64,000 nt of DNA from DATNPX01 sp036702975 (GCA_036702975.1 DATNPX010000020.1:124001-188000); one strand, 5' to 3'. Counted from the first letter of the stretch, positions 52,604-61,326 are shown. Made by a program: numbers and translations. The notes: generated by a model not told the origin, from the sequence alone.

Positions 52604-53368
52604 ATGTACAAGCTGTGTGAACGCTGCCGTTTTAACGTCCCTGCGAAACAGTCAAGCTGCCAGGTTTGTGGTAGCCAAGATTTTGTTACCATGCAGGCTC
52701 CGGCGCGTAAGTCGCTCGTCTCCACTGAGCAAATTGAATCCTGCCGTGCTGGATTCGAAGGGGCCAAGACTGCTATGAGCGGCTTCATGACACGATTTAT
52801 GAACGAAGTTGGTGAGCTGTCTGGCAAAATGCAGAGAGCGACTGACAGCATGCGCAAACTCGTATTTGAAGCCGGTGATGGCGACGACCGCGTTTTGAGC
52901 TTCCATCGCAATATTGGCGGCGGGCGTAGTATCGATTTTGCACCCGTCATCGTCAAGCGCGAAGAGCATACATCGAGAGAGCGTGCTGCAGAGCCATCTT
53001 TGGGGACTGCTTCATTTTCGCCATCAGTTCCCGCTCGTGAAACACTTGAGCTGCTCTCACGCACTGCACCTAGCGAACCTACTCGGGCTGAGCTTCTAAG
53101 CGATGAAGTCGTTTTTGCTCCAAAGTTTGACATTGTTGAATTGAAGACATCACAAGCTAAATTGCTCGCAGCTCTGGCAGCTTCTTGCAATGCGCCTGAT
53201 CCTTCTGAGACTGCAAAGGTTGAGTCGCTACGTCAGCAGATAAATGATCTTACTGGTTGGTTCCAGAGCTTCGGCAAAGACGGGCTTTTAGTTAAGAAGC
53301 CGTGTGCAGTAAGTGAAGACTCTAGCGAAGAGGCTGAGGCTTCGGTCGACTCGAAACAAGCTGCCTGA
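52604..53368 (+). CDS. Protein with N-terminal zinc ribbon
   Basis: 254 residues. The N-terminal 20-22 residues 'MYKLCERCRFNVPAKQSSCQ' continue to 'VCGS', a CxxC...CxxC zinc ribbon. A helical region (~45-90) and a long Ser/Pro/Glu-rich linker follow, and a final coiled-coil-like helix (~170-230, 'KLLAALAASCNAP ... ESLRQQINDLTGWFQS'). No known domain otherwise. ATG 52604 is chosen because GAGG lies 5 bases upstream. It ends 1 base before the converging TetR gene. Possibly a DNA- or protein-binding adaptor. Confidence 0.7.
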   Translation: MYKLCERCRFNVPAKQSSCQVCGSQDFVTMQAPARKSLVSTEQIESCRAGFEGAKTAMSGFMTRFMNEVGELSGKMQRATDSMRKLVFEAGDGDDRVLSFHRNIGGGRSIDFAPVIVKREEHTSRERAAEPSLGTASFSPSVPARETLELLSRTAPSEPTRAELLSDEVVFAPKFDIVELKTSQAKLLAALAASCNAPDPSETAKVESLRQQINDLTGWFQSFGKDGLLVKKPCAVSEDSSEEAEASVDSKQAA

Positions 53369-53369
53369 T

Positions 53370-54032
53370 CTAAACCACGCAGGCAAGAATTCCAGCCAGA
53401 ATCAATTTTGTAGTTTCCTGTTTGTGCTGCTCTATCATTGCAGGACTGAGCATCGATCTGCCGGGCCACAGATGCTTCAAATTCTCATGAGCGCAGAAGT
53501 AGAAAGCAGAGCATCCTATGATGTTGACGGCCGTATGCATGGGATCTAATTCCCGGAATGCACCAGATGCGATACCATTACGCAACACTTGTGCGAGGTT
53601 CTCGTAGAGATTCAACATGCCTGTAGATTTGTAGTATTTACCTTTATTCTGCATCGCCTCGTGGAAAAGAATCCCTGAAATATTCGGGTTGTGCTCGGCG
53701 TGTGAAAGGAAATAATCGAGAATCTGGCGTAAGGCCTGTTCTGGTTCCTTTACAGTCTCGACGATATGTTCGATTTCGGCTATCTTGGACGAGAATGCTC
53801 GCTCCAAGACTGCTTGGTAAAGAGCTTCTTTGCTGGAGAAGTAGTAGTAAATCATCGCTTTGGTGACGCCAGTCAGCGATGCAATCGCATCGGTTCTTGC
53901 CCCTGACAGACCGCTTTTAGCGAATTCTTCCTCGGCCGCGTCAAGGATAGCGGCACGTGTGTGCTCGGCGTCGCGCATTGCGGTGGGACGCGCTGTACTC
54001 TTGGGTACTCTTGTGTTTAGTTTGACGGTCAC
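53370..54032 (-). CDS. TetR-family transcriptional regulator
   Basis: 220 residues. A DNA-binding HTH at ~25-70 ('RAAILDAAEEEFAKSGLSGA', 'TDAIASLTGVTKAMIYYYFSSKEALY') is followed by a helical ligand-binding domain resembling the TetR_C-type of fatty-acid or efflux regulators ('LRQILDYFLSHAEHNPNI'). The start is GTG 54032. The upstream DNA has TATAAT at 54060-54065 and the 13-bp palindrome 54077-54089 across the -35, so it probably represses itself. No obvious target gene is divergent; the region beyond it holds no gene. Confidence 0.92.
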   Translation of the reverse strand: MTVKLNTRVPKSTARPTAMRDAEHTRAAILDAAEEEFAKSGLSGARTDAIASLTGVTKAMIYYYFSSKEALYQAVLERAFSSKIAEIEHIVETVKEPEQALRQILDYFLSHAEHNPNISGILFHEAMQNKGKYYKSTGMLNLYENLAQVLRNGIASGAFRELDPMHTAVNIIGCSAFYFCAHENLKHLWPGRSMLSPAMIEQHKQETTKLILAGILACVV

Positions 54033-54059
54033 TTTCTCAATACCGGAAGGACATTATTT

Positions 54060-54089
54060 ATTATACGCAGGATTGAGGTTTGACAAACC
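54060..54089 (-). promoter_or_regulatory. Promoter and probable operator of the TetR gene
   Basis: On the minus strand, -10 TATAAT (54060-54065) and a -35-like TTGTCA (54081-54086) are 15 bases apart. GGTTTGACAAACC (54077-54089) is a perfect 6-1-6 palindrome covering the -35, as expected for an autoregulated TetR repressor. The leader to the GTG is about 20 bases. Confidence 0.6.
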
Positions 54090-54424
54090 CGCTCACCAGA
54101 CGTTGAAAGACCATGAGGAAATTTCTGTTAGAGCACCAGTGTATTATGCCCTGTTAATCAAGCCGAGCAACTATCGTCGTGCCGAGATAAGCTCGACCTG
54201 CGCCTCGCCAGCTACTGCTGAGGTGTATAAAGTGGCTTCACATGCGGAAGATGATACAAACTGACCGTTCTACTTTAGTATCGCTGGTAGTGCAATTACT
54301 CGAGTGTGCGGTGAACACTATATGCTCATAAGAGGGGCAATCAGCGCTGGATTTCAAGTAAAATGAAATCGCTTTCAGTGTCGCTGTGAATGATCTAGTC
54401 TGTGATCTAGCCTAGGCGCTTATC
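54090..54424. other. Intergenic region, no gene seen
   Basis: 335 bases between the TetR operator and the stop of the DUF5132-like gene. A plus-strand frame running from inside the TetR gene to 54264 is an antisense shadow. No hairpin with T-run was found. Confidence 0.4.
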
Positions 54425-54703
54425 TTAAGCGTCGTCAGAAGCGGACGCTTTGGCGCTGGCTTTGGCCGTCTTCTTGTCGCCGTTGTTGCTGGCTTCGGCA
54501 GCTTCAGCATGCACCTCAGCTTTTACCTCGGCAACGACATCAGCGAGCTGCTCTTTCACTTCGCCTATAGCTGCTGAGCCCTTTTCTTTGGCGATAATTC
54601 CGGCTTTGATGACGTTTTTGGCTGCCGCGCGAAGCAATTTGCGACCGCCGTCGGTAGTGGTTGCTCCGATTAGAGCAATTGCTGCGATACCCCAAGGTCC
54701 CAT
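54425..54703 (-). CDS. Small DUF5132-like membrane-associated protein
   Basis: 92 residues: one membrane helix at the N-terminus ('MGPWGIAAIALIGATTTDGG'), an amphipathic stretch 'KLLRAAAKNVIKAGIIAKEK', then a helical Ala/Glu/Lys tail. The pattern (hydrophobic segment, Gly-Gly/Arg, then 'IKAG' and 'EKG...E') resembles DUF5132 proteins found near stress or magnetosome genes. The frame extends further upstream, but ATG 54703 has GGAGGT and GGAG just before it. The tail is mildly low complexity. Function unknown. Confidence 0.6.
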   Translation of the reverse strand: MGPWGIAAIALIGATTTDGGRKLLRAAAKNVIKAGIIAKEKGSAAIGEVKEQLADVVAEVKAEVHAEAAEASNNGDKKTAKASAKASASDDA

Positions 54704-54896
54704 AGTGCTCCACCTCCGATAAATCGTCAAAACTAACGTCAATAAACTAATTGAACGATTATATATCCTAGAGTCCTGCGCGAAGCGGTTTACACCCACA
54801 GTTGGATCAAAAGCTGACAATTAGCCGCTGGCACCGGCCCACAGTCAGTGTTTTGACTGACGGATGTCGACTAAGGGTTACCGATCGCCATTGTGT

Positions 54897-55652
54897 TTAG
54901 CGGATGAAATACATTCTGTTTGGCAGCTTCTGGCAATCCAGGCTGTGCCCACCTGCTAGATCAGAATATTGGTCGCCTATGTTTTCAACGACCTTGAAGC
55001 CCATTTTCTCAATCTTTGCGCGTGTCTCTGCTTTATAGTCTTCGGCTGCGCGATCGTCGCCATCGGCACGAAGATAAAGACCGTCAAAGTCTATGCCCTG
55101 GCGCTTCAAATTTACTATCGTGATACCGCGGTCGACTTCGTGGCGCCCGGTGACGAAAAAGACGTAGAAGCCGTTCTCTCTTGCCCAATGCAGAAAGGCG
55201 GCTGAATCCGGCAATTTCTCAGCCTTTGATTCCTGAATCCATGCGAAGAATCTTGGCCAGTCGTCTTTAGTGAATTCCTTCAGTATCGGTCTGTTATCGA
55301 GAACTGTTTCGTCGATGTCTGAAACTATCGCTAAATTCTCGTTCGGATGCTGCTTTTTGTAGTCTGCGCAAAAAGCCTTCGCTTGTTCGACCGCCTTATG
55401 AAATTCTTCCTTACACTCAGGTGTGAGGCTCCATTTGTAGCCTTCCTGTGAATCGATTTTCTCTCCGCTCGCTGGCACCTTGACCGTTGAGCAATCGCAA
55501 GCGAGTGCAGAAAGCTGCAACGTTGCGCCGAGCAGAGCTGTAACTGACAATTTGACGATGGAGTCGAACGAATTCTTCTTGATAGAGGGAGCGTTAGCCG
55601 TGTCCGGACATGCGCACACCTCTTCCCGCGGCGTAAGTTTGGCTGCCTGCAA
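54897..55652 (-). CDS. Exported HAD-family acid phosphatase (class IIIB type)
   Basis: 251 residues. A ~30-residue basic lead precedes a hydrophobic segment (~32-50) ending 'LQLSALACDCS', a signal peptide or possible lipoprotein. HAD motif I is 'AIVSDIDETVLDNRP' (Asp-x-Asp). Motif II Thr is in 'FFVTGRHEVDRG', and 'VVENIGDQYSDLAG' supplies the acidic motif III. These are secreted phosphatases of the plant-type acid phosphatase and lipoprotein e(P4) branch, acting on phosphomonoesters outside the cytoplasm. TTG 55652 has AAGGAAA upstream. Its first 59 bases overlap the small upstream gene. Confidence 0.85.
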   Translation of the reverse strand: MQAAKLTPREEVCACPDTANAPSIKKNSFDSIVKLSVTALLGATLQLSALACDCSTVKVPASGEKIDSQEGYKWSLTPECKEEFHKAVEQAKAFCADYKKQHPNENLAIVSDIDETVLDNRPILKEFTKDDWPRFFAWIQESKAEKLPDSAAFLHWARENGFYVFFVTGRHEVDRGITIVNLKRQGIDFDGLYLRADGDDRAAEDYKAETRAKIEKMGFKVVENIGDQYSDLAGGHSLDCQKLPNRMYFIR

Positions 55653-55866
55653 TGTATTTTTCCTTTCGCGTCGAGCGACGAACCTCTATTGTACGCATCG
55701 CTTCCGGTTCCACAATTGGCGTGCCCTCATAGTGGCCCCAATAAGTCGAGCCTACTTTTTTCTTCTTCTCTTCATCTTCGGGCAGAAACCGGTATGGCTC
55801 AGCGACGAAGGCTAGAACACCGATGGCGATTGCAATGCAGACTAGATAAAAACCAAGGTTTTCCAT
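55594..55866 (-). CDS. Small single-pass membrane protein overlapping the phosphatase gene
   Basis: 90 residues from ATG 55866 (AGGAG is 11 bases upstream; GTG 55878 is another option). One membrane helix ('FYLVCIAIAIGVLAFVAEPY', ~5-24) is followed by a charged cytoplasmic or periplasmic tail with 'RTIEVRRSTRKEKYIAG'. No known family. Its 3' end overlaps the phosphatase start by 59 bases on the same strand, which suggests translational coupling. Confidence 0.55.
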   Translation of the reverse strand: MENLGFYLVCIAIAIGVLAFVAEPYRFLPEDEEKKKKVGSTYWGHYEGTPIVEPEAMRTIEVRRSTRKEKYIAGSQTYAAGRGVRMSGHG

Positions 55867-56012
55867 TTTGGCATTCACTCCTGCCAGGACTTATTGCCGA
55901 CCAGACCGGTCGCGGCGCTGAGCGCTCGGTTTAAGATTCCAAGCGTTGATAAATCTAGATCGCTATACGATGGATGTCCATGGTGTTTTCCTCATTTAGA
56001 TAAAAACTAGGC

Positions 56013-56044
56013 AATAAAAAAGCGCCCCTGCAGAGGGCGCTTTG
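56013..56044 (-). terminator. Rho-independent terminator of the 52-residue gene
   Basis: AGCGCCC (56021-56027) and GGGCGCT (56035-56041) form a GC-rich 7-bp stem with a 7-base loop. On the minus strand it is followed by a run of six T. Confidence 0.88.
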
Positions 56045-56076
56045 CTAAGTTTTCCAGTCAAGTTGGTTAACCGGGT

Positions 56077-56235
56077 CTAGCTTTTCATCAGAGCAGCAAG
56101 ATCGCTATATAAACCGGCCAACTGCGCAGCAACAGGGGCTGTCGCTGGATTTTCAGTGGAGAATTTGGTGAATTCTTCTGCTTTGGTTTCGAAGATACCG
56201 ATTAAACGAGTGTTGAAGTTTTGAATATGGTCCAT
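56077..56235 (-). CDS. 52-residue protein with its own terminator
   Basis: Too short for usual gene calls. It starts 'MDHIQNFNTRLIGIFETK', continues 'AEEFTKFSTENPATAPVAAQ' and ends 'LYSDLAALMKS': an amphipathic, mildly acidic helical protein without a signal peptide. Support for a gene: normal codon use, no stops, and a strong terminator 33 bases after the stop (56013-56044). A GAAAG precedes the ATG, but no strong Shine-Dalgarno sequence is seen. Function unknown; I know no family. It is divergent from the PucR-type regulator. Confidence 0.7.
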   Translation of the reverse strand: MDHIQNFNTRLIGIFETKAEEFTKFSTENPATAPVAAQLAGLYSDLAALMKS

Positions 56236-56406
56236 GGGGATGCTTTCTAGTTGCCGAGATGGGGGTGACGAATGGCTTCGTGCGATTCGTTAATTCTGAC
56301 TTAATCAGTTGCCAAGCTCAATAGTTTTTTTGAAAAAACTTTCGATTTCCTTCAATTTTTATGGACCTTTTGCATATATCGGACGCGGCGCTGCAAAGCC
56401 AATATA

Positions 56407-58113
56407 ATGACTAATATGATCAAAGCAGGCGCGGCGCACAATCCAACCGTGAGACAGCTGTTGCAATCGGAGACGATGGCGGAAGCGCAGGTTGTTTTTG
56501 GTGAGGACCTTCTCGAACGATATATCACTCAGGTGATAAGCTCCCTGAATCCGCCGCCCCGTGCCGGTAGTTTCGTTGTTTTGCGTGCCGACCCAGGCAT
56601 CATTCGTGATGCTTCGGCCTTGCGGGATTTGGCGGCAGTTACAGTCATCCGCACAATGACAGTGGGACCGTCTGCCGGTTCTGTCGCTGCCACCGCCGGT
56701 AGCAGCGGAGCTTCAGTAGCACCGCCGGTACCACAAGCAATTCCCGCGCCTCCTCCGGCAAGTCCAACTGACGTTTGGTTCAAGCATGTACAGCGGGTTT
56801 GCGAAGAAGCCTCCGTGCCTTTGATCGTGATACCAAGTTTTGGTGATCCGGCCCAGAGTGCCGAGGAGCTCCGGCAGGCCTTTCTTAAAGAGCTGAAGTC
56901 AGCCAGCGCTAGGCTGCACACGCATCTGATGACAGTGTTGCTGGATGAAGGGCTGGACGGGCTTGTAGAAGAGGTCAGTCAGGCTCTCAATCGTCCTATT
57001 GTTGTGGAAAGCGCCGATTTCAAAGTTCTAGCCTCGCGCAATATGGGTGCGACACCTGCCAGCCAGCAGCACCCGGTGGCCGAGCAAGCGGCTGAATATA
57101 TGAAAAAGCTGCAGCGGGCCCATGCTAGAGGCGAGGACCTACCCCAAACTCCAATAAAGAGCGGGCGCCGCTTGATATTGCCTGTGGTGCTGAGCGATGT
57201 TGTCGTCGGTTACGTCTCTGCCATGGTGCGCAGCGGAGACGATGTAGATTCCGTGACTGAATACCTGCAGCCAGCCACTCTTGCGACCATGGTCGAGTTC
57301 AACCAACGACGCAAAGATGGTTCGGTTTTCGCCGTGACGCAAAAGAGTTTGCTGAAGGATATTTTGTCGGGGCGTAGTTTGTCGGCTTCCGACCAAGAGC
57401 GATTGGAACGAACTTACGGTTTCGACCTCTGTGATGGGCTACTCGTCTTTGCGGTCGAGGCGAACGTCGCCTCCCAAAGTGCTGGTGTAGCCAGAGCTGT
57501 GACCTGGTCTGATGACGGTTTCATTACGGCAGAGGTTGAGGGAACGAGGGTGTTCGTCCTTCCTTATCACGACAAAGACGAGCTGAAGATTGCCGACCAG
57601 GCGCAAAGCCTGCTTCTCAAGATCAAAAAAGCAGTCGGTGACGAAAAGAAAGAAATACGTGTTCAGATGGGCGTCGCGCGTCTAGCCGAAACAGTTCTCG
57701 ACTTGCCGGAAGCGTATCGGGAAGCACGGCAGGCTCTGGTTATTGGCTCGATGGTGCACGGTGACAACGAGTTCATAACCAGTTACGGTGACCTCGGCGT
57801 CAAGCGTTTGCTTTACCTAATGATCGACCATCCTGAATTGGAGCGGTTCTATGAAGAGAACCTGGCTCCGCTTGAGAGCTATGATGCAGAGTGGGAAAGC
57901 GAGCTCGTTCCCAGTCTGCGTATCTATCTGGAGCATGGTGCCAATCTAAACTCGGCCGCCCGCGCTTTGTTCATTCATCGCCACACGCTGCGCTATAGGT
58001 TGGAGCAAATTGCCGATATTTTGAAGTGTGATATCGATTCGCAGGAAGTATTGCTTAACCTGCAGATCGCCTTTTTGATCGCCGACATGAAGGGGCTGGC
58101 CAAAGTAAAGTGA
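56407..58113 (+). CDS. PucR/CdaR-type transcriptional regulator
   Basis: 568 residues. The N-terminal ~170 residues are an unknown sensor region with a Pro/Ala linker. A middle GAF-like domain ('EVSQALNRPIVVESADFKVL') and the C-terminal PucR HTH_30 ('YLEHGANLNSAARALFIHRH', then 'LRYRLEQIADIL') are clear. Such regulators often control purine, sugar or polyamine uptake. It starts divergently from the 52-residue gene. The potA gene follows 25 bases after its stop, so it probably controls potAD. ATG 56416 is an alternative start. Confidence 0.88.
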   Translation: MTNMIKAGAAHNPTVRQLLQSETMAEAQVVFGEDLLERYITQVISSLNPPPRAGSFVVLRADPGIIRDASALRDLAAVTVIRTMTVGPSAGSVAATAGSSGASVAPPVPQAIPAPPPASPTDVWFKHVQRVCEEASVPLIVIPSFGDPAQSAEELRQAFLKELKSASARLHTHLMTVLLDEGLDGLVEEVSQALNRPIVVESADFKVLASRNMGATPASQQHPVAEQAAEYMKKLQRAHARGEDLPQTPIKSGRRLILPVVLSDVVVGYVSAMVRSGDDVDSVTEYLQPATLATMVEFNQRRKDGSVFAVTQKSLLKDILSGRSLSASDQERLERTYGFDLCDGLLVFAVEANVASQSAGVARAVTWSDDGFITAEVEGTRVFVLPYHDKDELKIADQAQSLLLKIKKAVGDEKKEIRVQMGVARLAETVLDLPEAYREARQALVIGSMVHGDNEFITSYGDLGVKRLLYLMIDHPELERFYEENLAPLESYDAEWESELVPSLRIYLEHGANLNSAARALFIHRHTLRYRLEQIADILKCDIDSQEVLLNLQIAFLIADMKGLAKVK

Positions 58114-58138
58114 CGCAACTGAGAGGAAACGAAATCCC

Positions 58139-59359
58139 TTGAGCACGGCTGCCGTTCAGGCGATAGGAGTATGCAAGAAGTTTGGTGATAATGTCGCTGT
58201 TAACGACATCAACCTGACTATTGAAACCGGCGAATTTTTTAGCCTTTTAGGACCGTCAGGCTGCGGCAAAACAACCTTGCTTCGGATGATTGCAGGGTTC
58301 GAGCAGCCTACGTCCGGAACGCTTTTGGTGGCAGACCAAGACATGACGGGGCAGCCGCCGCACAAGCGCCCGGTCAATATGGTTTTTCAAAGCTATGCTC
58401 TGTTTCCGCACATGACCATAACCGACAACATCGGTTTTGGCCTGACTTGCAAGGGCGGATTCAGCAAAGCGGATATCAAAACAAAAGTAGACGAAGCCCT
58501 TGATCTTGTGCGACTCAAATATCTCGCCGACCGCTATCCTTCGCAATTATCGGGCGGGCAACAGCAACGTATCGCGCTGGCGAGAGCGATCGTAAATCGT
58601 CCTAAAGTGCTTCTGCTTGACGAACCGCTCTCGGCTTTGGATCCACAAATTCGCGAAGAGATGCAATCTGAGCTTGCGCGTCTGCAGCGTGAACTCGAAC
58701 TGACTTTCGTGATGGTTACACACGATCAAGGAGAGGCCCTCGCGCTCTCTCATCACATTGCCGTATTCTCTCGTGGCAATCTTGAGCAGGTTGGCACACC
58801 GACGAAGATCTATCAGGAACCAGCAACTGTTTTCGTGGCCGAATTCATTGGCCAGACTAATCTGCTCTCGGGTACGGTTTCCGCTGTTGAAGACGAATGG
58901 ATTCAAGCCGACCTGTCGAATAATGTCGCCATCTGGGCCAGCCGTCGTCTAACCTCTGCTCACGATTCCGAGATCGCCAAAGGCTCGTCTATCAATCTTT
59001 GGGTGAAACCTCACGCGATAAAAGTGGTGCCGCTGGCTGGAGCTGGTGCGAACGGCAAGAAAGATAATAGTGAGACCTCCGGTTCTCACACTTCTGTTGC
59101 TGATGGTGGTGGCACAGGTAGACCAGACCGTCTCAGCTCGATAGAAGCCACTGTGGTTTCCCTGCACTACCAAGGCTTCTTGACCGAATGCATCTTGCAG
59201 ACTGTTTCCGGTTCTCGCCTGCGTGCAACAAGAGTAAATGCCTCCGGTGAATCTGATATTCATTGCGCTGTCGGCGACAAAGTGATGTGTTACTTCCTTG
59301 CCAGCGACTGTTCGTTCTTTTGTGAAAAGCCCAAAACTCCAGTTGCGTGTGGTGTCTAA
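58139..59359 (+). CDS. potA: Polyamine-type ABC transporter ATP-binding protein
   Basis: 406 residues. ATPase domain: Walker A 'LGPSGCGKTTLLRMIAG', Q-loop 'NMVFQSYALFPHMT', signature 'LSGGQQQRIALARA', Walker B 'VLLLDEPLSALD' and 'VMVTHDQGEALAL' with the switch His. A C-terminal TOBE region follows, with a Gly/Ser-rich insert (~305-330). The profile is that of PotA (spermidine/putrescine) more than sugar or iron ATPases. The start is TTG 58139, with GAGGAAA upstream. It sits between a PucR-type regulator and potD, but no permease genes follow. Confidence 0.88.
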   Translation: MSTAAVQAIGVCKKFGDNVAVNDINLTIETGEFFSLLGPSGCGKTTLLRMIAGFEQPTSGTLLVADQDMTGQPPHKRPVNMVFQSYALFPHMTITDNIGFGLTCKGGFSKADIKTKVDEALDLVRLKYLADRYPSQLSGGQQQRIALARAIVNRPKVLLLDEPLSALDPQIREEMQSELARLQRELELTFVMVTHDQGEALALSHHIAVFSRGNLEQVGTPTKIYQEPATVFVAEFIGQTNLLSGTVSAVEDEWIQADLSNNVAIWASRRLTSAHDSEIAKGSSINLWVKPHAIKVVPLAGAGANGKKDNSETSGSHTSVADGGGTGRPDRLSSIEATVVSLHYQGFLTECILQTVSGSRLRATRVNASGESDIHCAVGDKVMCYFLASDCSFFCEKPKTPVACGV

Positions 59360-59381
59360 GCCTGATCTGACTTTCGCGGAA

Positions 59382-60500
59382 ATGAAGACGAATATCGACA
59401 TCATTGATTCAGTAACTGCTCTCGGTTCCCCGATGTCGAGGCGGCGATTTTGCTTCCTCGCTGCGTCAGGCGTCACGACGCTTCTTGGCTCAACCTTGAT
59501 TGGCTGTTCTAAATCAACAGATGGTAGCGAACAAAATCGGTTGAACATATTCAGCTGGGCTGACTATTTGCATCCTGATTGTATCCCTGATTTCGAGAAA
59601 CGTTATAACGTGCGAGTGGTTTACGATACCTTTTCCGGCAATGAACAATTGCTTGCGAAGATGCAGGCTGGTGCCACCGAATACGATATCGTTATGCCAA
59701 GCAATTACATGGTTCAAGAGTTGAACAAACTTGGACTGTTGCAGGAAATAGAGCACGACCGCTTGGCGGGACTGAAGTTGCTCATGGAGCGCTTTCAAAG
59801 TCCTGGATATGATAAAGGTCTAGCACACTCGGTGCCTCAGTTCTGGGGAACTACTGGTATCGCAAGCGACACCACGACTCTGGGGACTACTCCAGTTCCA
59901 GACGATTGGGATGCTTTCTGGGATAAACGATTTAGTGGGCGAATGACGCTGCTGGATGATGGTCGCGAGACTATCGGCATGTCACTAAAAAGAAACGGCA
60001 AGTCTTACAATTCGACCGATGCTTCAGACGTGCATGCAGCCACTCAGGAGCTGATTAAACAAAAGCCGCTCGTGATGTGCTATACGTCTGACCAGGTGAT
60101 CGTGCAGCTCGCCGCAGGCGACAGCATGCTGGCTATGGTCTATAGTGGTGATGCCTATCAGGCTGCCAAACAGAACAAAAACGTTCGTTATCGTATACCG
60201 CGCAGTGGAGCCTCGGTATGGGTTGACAGCTTCTGCATTCCAAAAACGGCGCCTCACAAAACTAATGCCTATCGCTGGTTGAACTACATGTTGGAGCCGG
60301 AAGTGGCAGCTCAAAATGCCACTTTTACAAGGTATGCAACCGCCAATTTGGCTGCGCGCAAATTTATCACTCAAAGCGATCTCGAAGATCCTGACCGCTA
60401 TCCGCCAGATTCGATCCTCAGTCATTGCGAAGAGCTACAAGACCTGGGGCAGTCTATCTTCTTATATGACCGCATGTGGACTGAGCTTAAGTGTAGTTAG
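59382..60500 (+). CDS. potD: Polyamine-binding protein, Tat lipoprotein
   Basis: 372 residues. The leader has a twin-arginine motif ('MSRRRFCFLAASG', Arg20-Arg21) and a perfect lipobox 'LIGC' (Cys42), so it is likely folded before export and anchored as a lipoprotein. The mature fold is PotD: 'NRLNIFSWADYLHPDCIPDF' opens it, 'EYDIVMPSNYMVQELNKLG' and 'YMLEPEVAAQNATFTRYATA' are typical. It captures spermidine or putrescine for an ABC importer. ATG 59382 is chosen; ATG 59433 is possible. Only potA is adjacent; potB and potC are not present before the converging methyltransferase gene. Confidence 0.9.
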   Translation: MKTNIDIIDSVTALGSPMSRRRFCFLAASGVTTLLGSTLIGCSKSTDGSEQNRLNIFSWADYLHPDCIPDFEKRYNVRVVYDTFSGNEQLLAKMQAGATEYDIVMPSNYMVQELNKLGLLQEIEHDRLAGLKLLMERFQSPGYDKGLAHSVPQFWGTTGIASDTTTLGTTPVPDDWDAFWDKRFSGRMTLLDDGRETIGMSLKRNGKSYNSTDASDVHAATQELIKQKPLVMCYTSDQVIVQLAAGDSMLAMVYSGDAYQAAKQNKNVRYRIPRSGASVWVDSFCIPKTAPHKTNAYRWLNYMLEPEVAAQNATFTRYATANLAARKFITQSDLEDPDRYPPDSILSHCEELQDLGQSIFLYDRMWTELKCS

Positions 60501-61165
60501 CTAGTGGCAATGACAAAGCGGCTGCCGCTCTCCAGCGTTTTGAACTCTGTAATCTGCCAGTCCGTAAAGAGTTTGTGCAGCTCTTCATCTGAGAAGCAAC
60601 GCAACATCATGCCTTTGCGCCCTTTGTCTGTGTACACGTGCGTTCCATCGTCCAATTTGTAATATTCACCTGGACCGGTCCCCACCAGGTCGAAGCAACC
60701 GATAAAGACTCCACCAGGCTTGAGCAGTTCCTTCAGATGTTCGATTGTGCTTTCGGCTAATTCTAGTGTCAGGTGCTCGAAAATCGAATTGGCGACTACG
60801 GCATCGAAACTTCCTTTGCCATAGCTTATGTCGGCGATATCGCCGATATCGAATCTTATCTGCCGGTTCTCCTGATTGGCCCAGGTTCGCGCCAGGTCGA
60901 TAGCATGAGCGGCGACGTCGATTCCAGTGACGGCAAAGCCCACGCGAGCCAAATAAATAGAAAGCCAACCGCTTCCACAGCCCAGGTCTAGGACCGTCCT
61001 CACATTTTGGGCTGTGAGCGTGGACTGAATCTCCGGCAGATAGGGCAAATCCGGCATCTGCGTGTACGGTACTTTCACCATATTCCAGGCCCGGTACCAG
61101 AAATCGAGGTTCTCTCGGTACTCGTTCGAGGAGAGTAAGTCTTTCAATTGCATGGAGACCGCCAT
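60497..61165 (-). CDS. Class I SAM-dependent methyltransferase
   Basis: 222 residues. Motif I 'VRTVLDLGCGSGWLSIYLA' (~56-74), acidic motif II in 'VTGIDVAAHAIDLA', motif post-I 'IRFDIGDIADI', and motif 'FDAVVANSIFEHL'. Type-11-like methyltransferases methylate small molecules, quinones or tRNA; no target can be named. It overlaps the end of potD by 4 bases, converging. ATG 61153 is an in-frame alternative. Confidence 0.9.
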   Translation of the reverse strand: MAVSMQLKDLLSSNEYRENLDFWYRAWNMVKVPYTQMPDLPYLPEIQSTLTAQNVRTVLDLGCGSGWLSIYLARVGFAVTGIDVAAHAIDLARTWANQENRQIRFDIGDIADISYGKGSFDAVVANSIFEHLTLELAESTIEHLKELLKPGGVFIGCFDLVGTGPGEYYKLDDGTHVYTDKGRKGMMLRCFSDEELHKLFTDWQITEFKTLESGSRFVIATS

Positions 61166-61282
61166 CCGAATTTACCAGCCGACAGTTTTTCTACCCTGTC
61201 AGGAATAGAGAATGTTACCAGATTAGGCTTGGCGCCCTTATGCAGTGTTACTAAACTGCAGTTTTTCTGGTTGAATCTTCGA

Positions 61283-61326
61283 CCCGGCATGACTTTTGGC
61301 ACAGATTAGTTCTGGCCGATGCCGGG
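61283..61326. promoter_or_regulatory. 8-bp inverted repeat upstream of the GAF-GGDEF gene
   Basis: CCCGGCAT (61283-61290) and ATGCCGGG (61319-61326) are perfect inverted repeats with 28 bases between. They lie 57 bases before the ATG. Possible operator pair or leader hairpin; not a recognised riboswitch consensus. Confidence 0.45.

Noticed and set aside
53860..54264. 134-codon plus-strand frame
   Set aside because: Mostly antisense to the TetR gene and runs through its operator; no ribosome-binding site.
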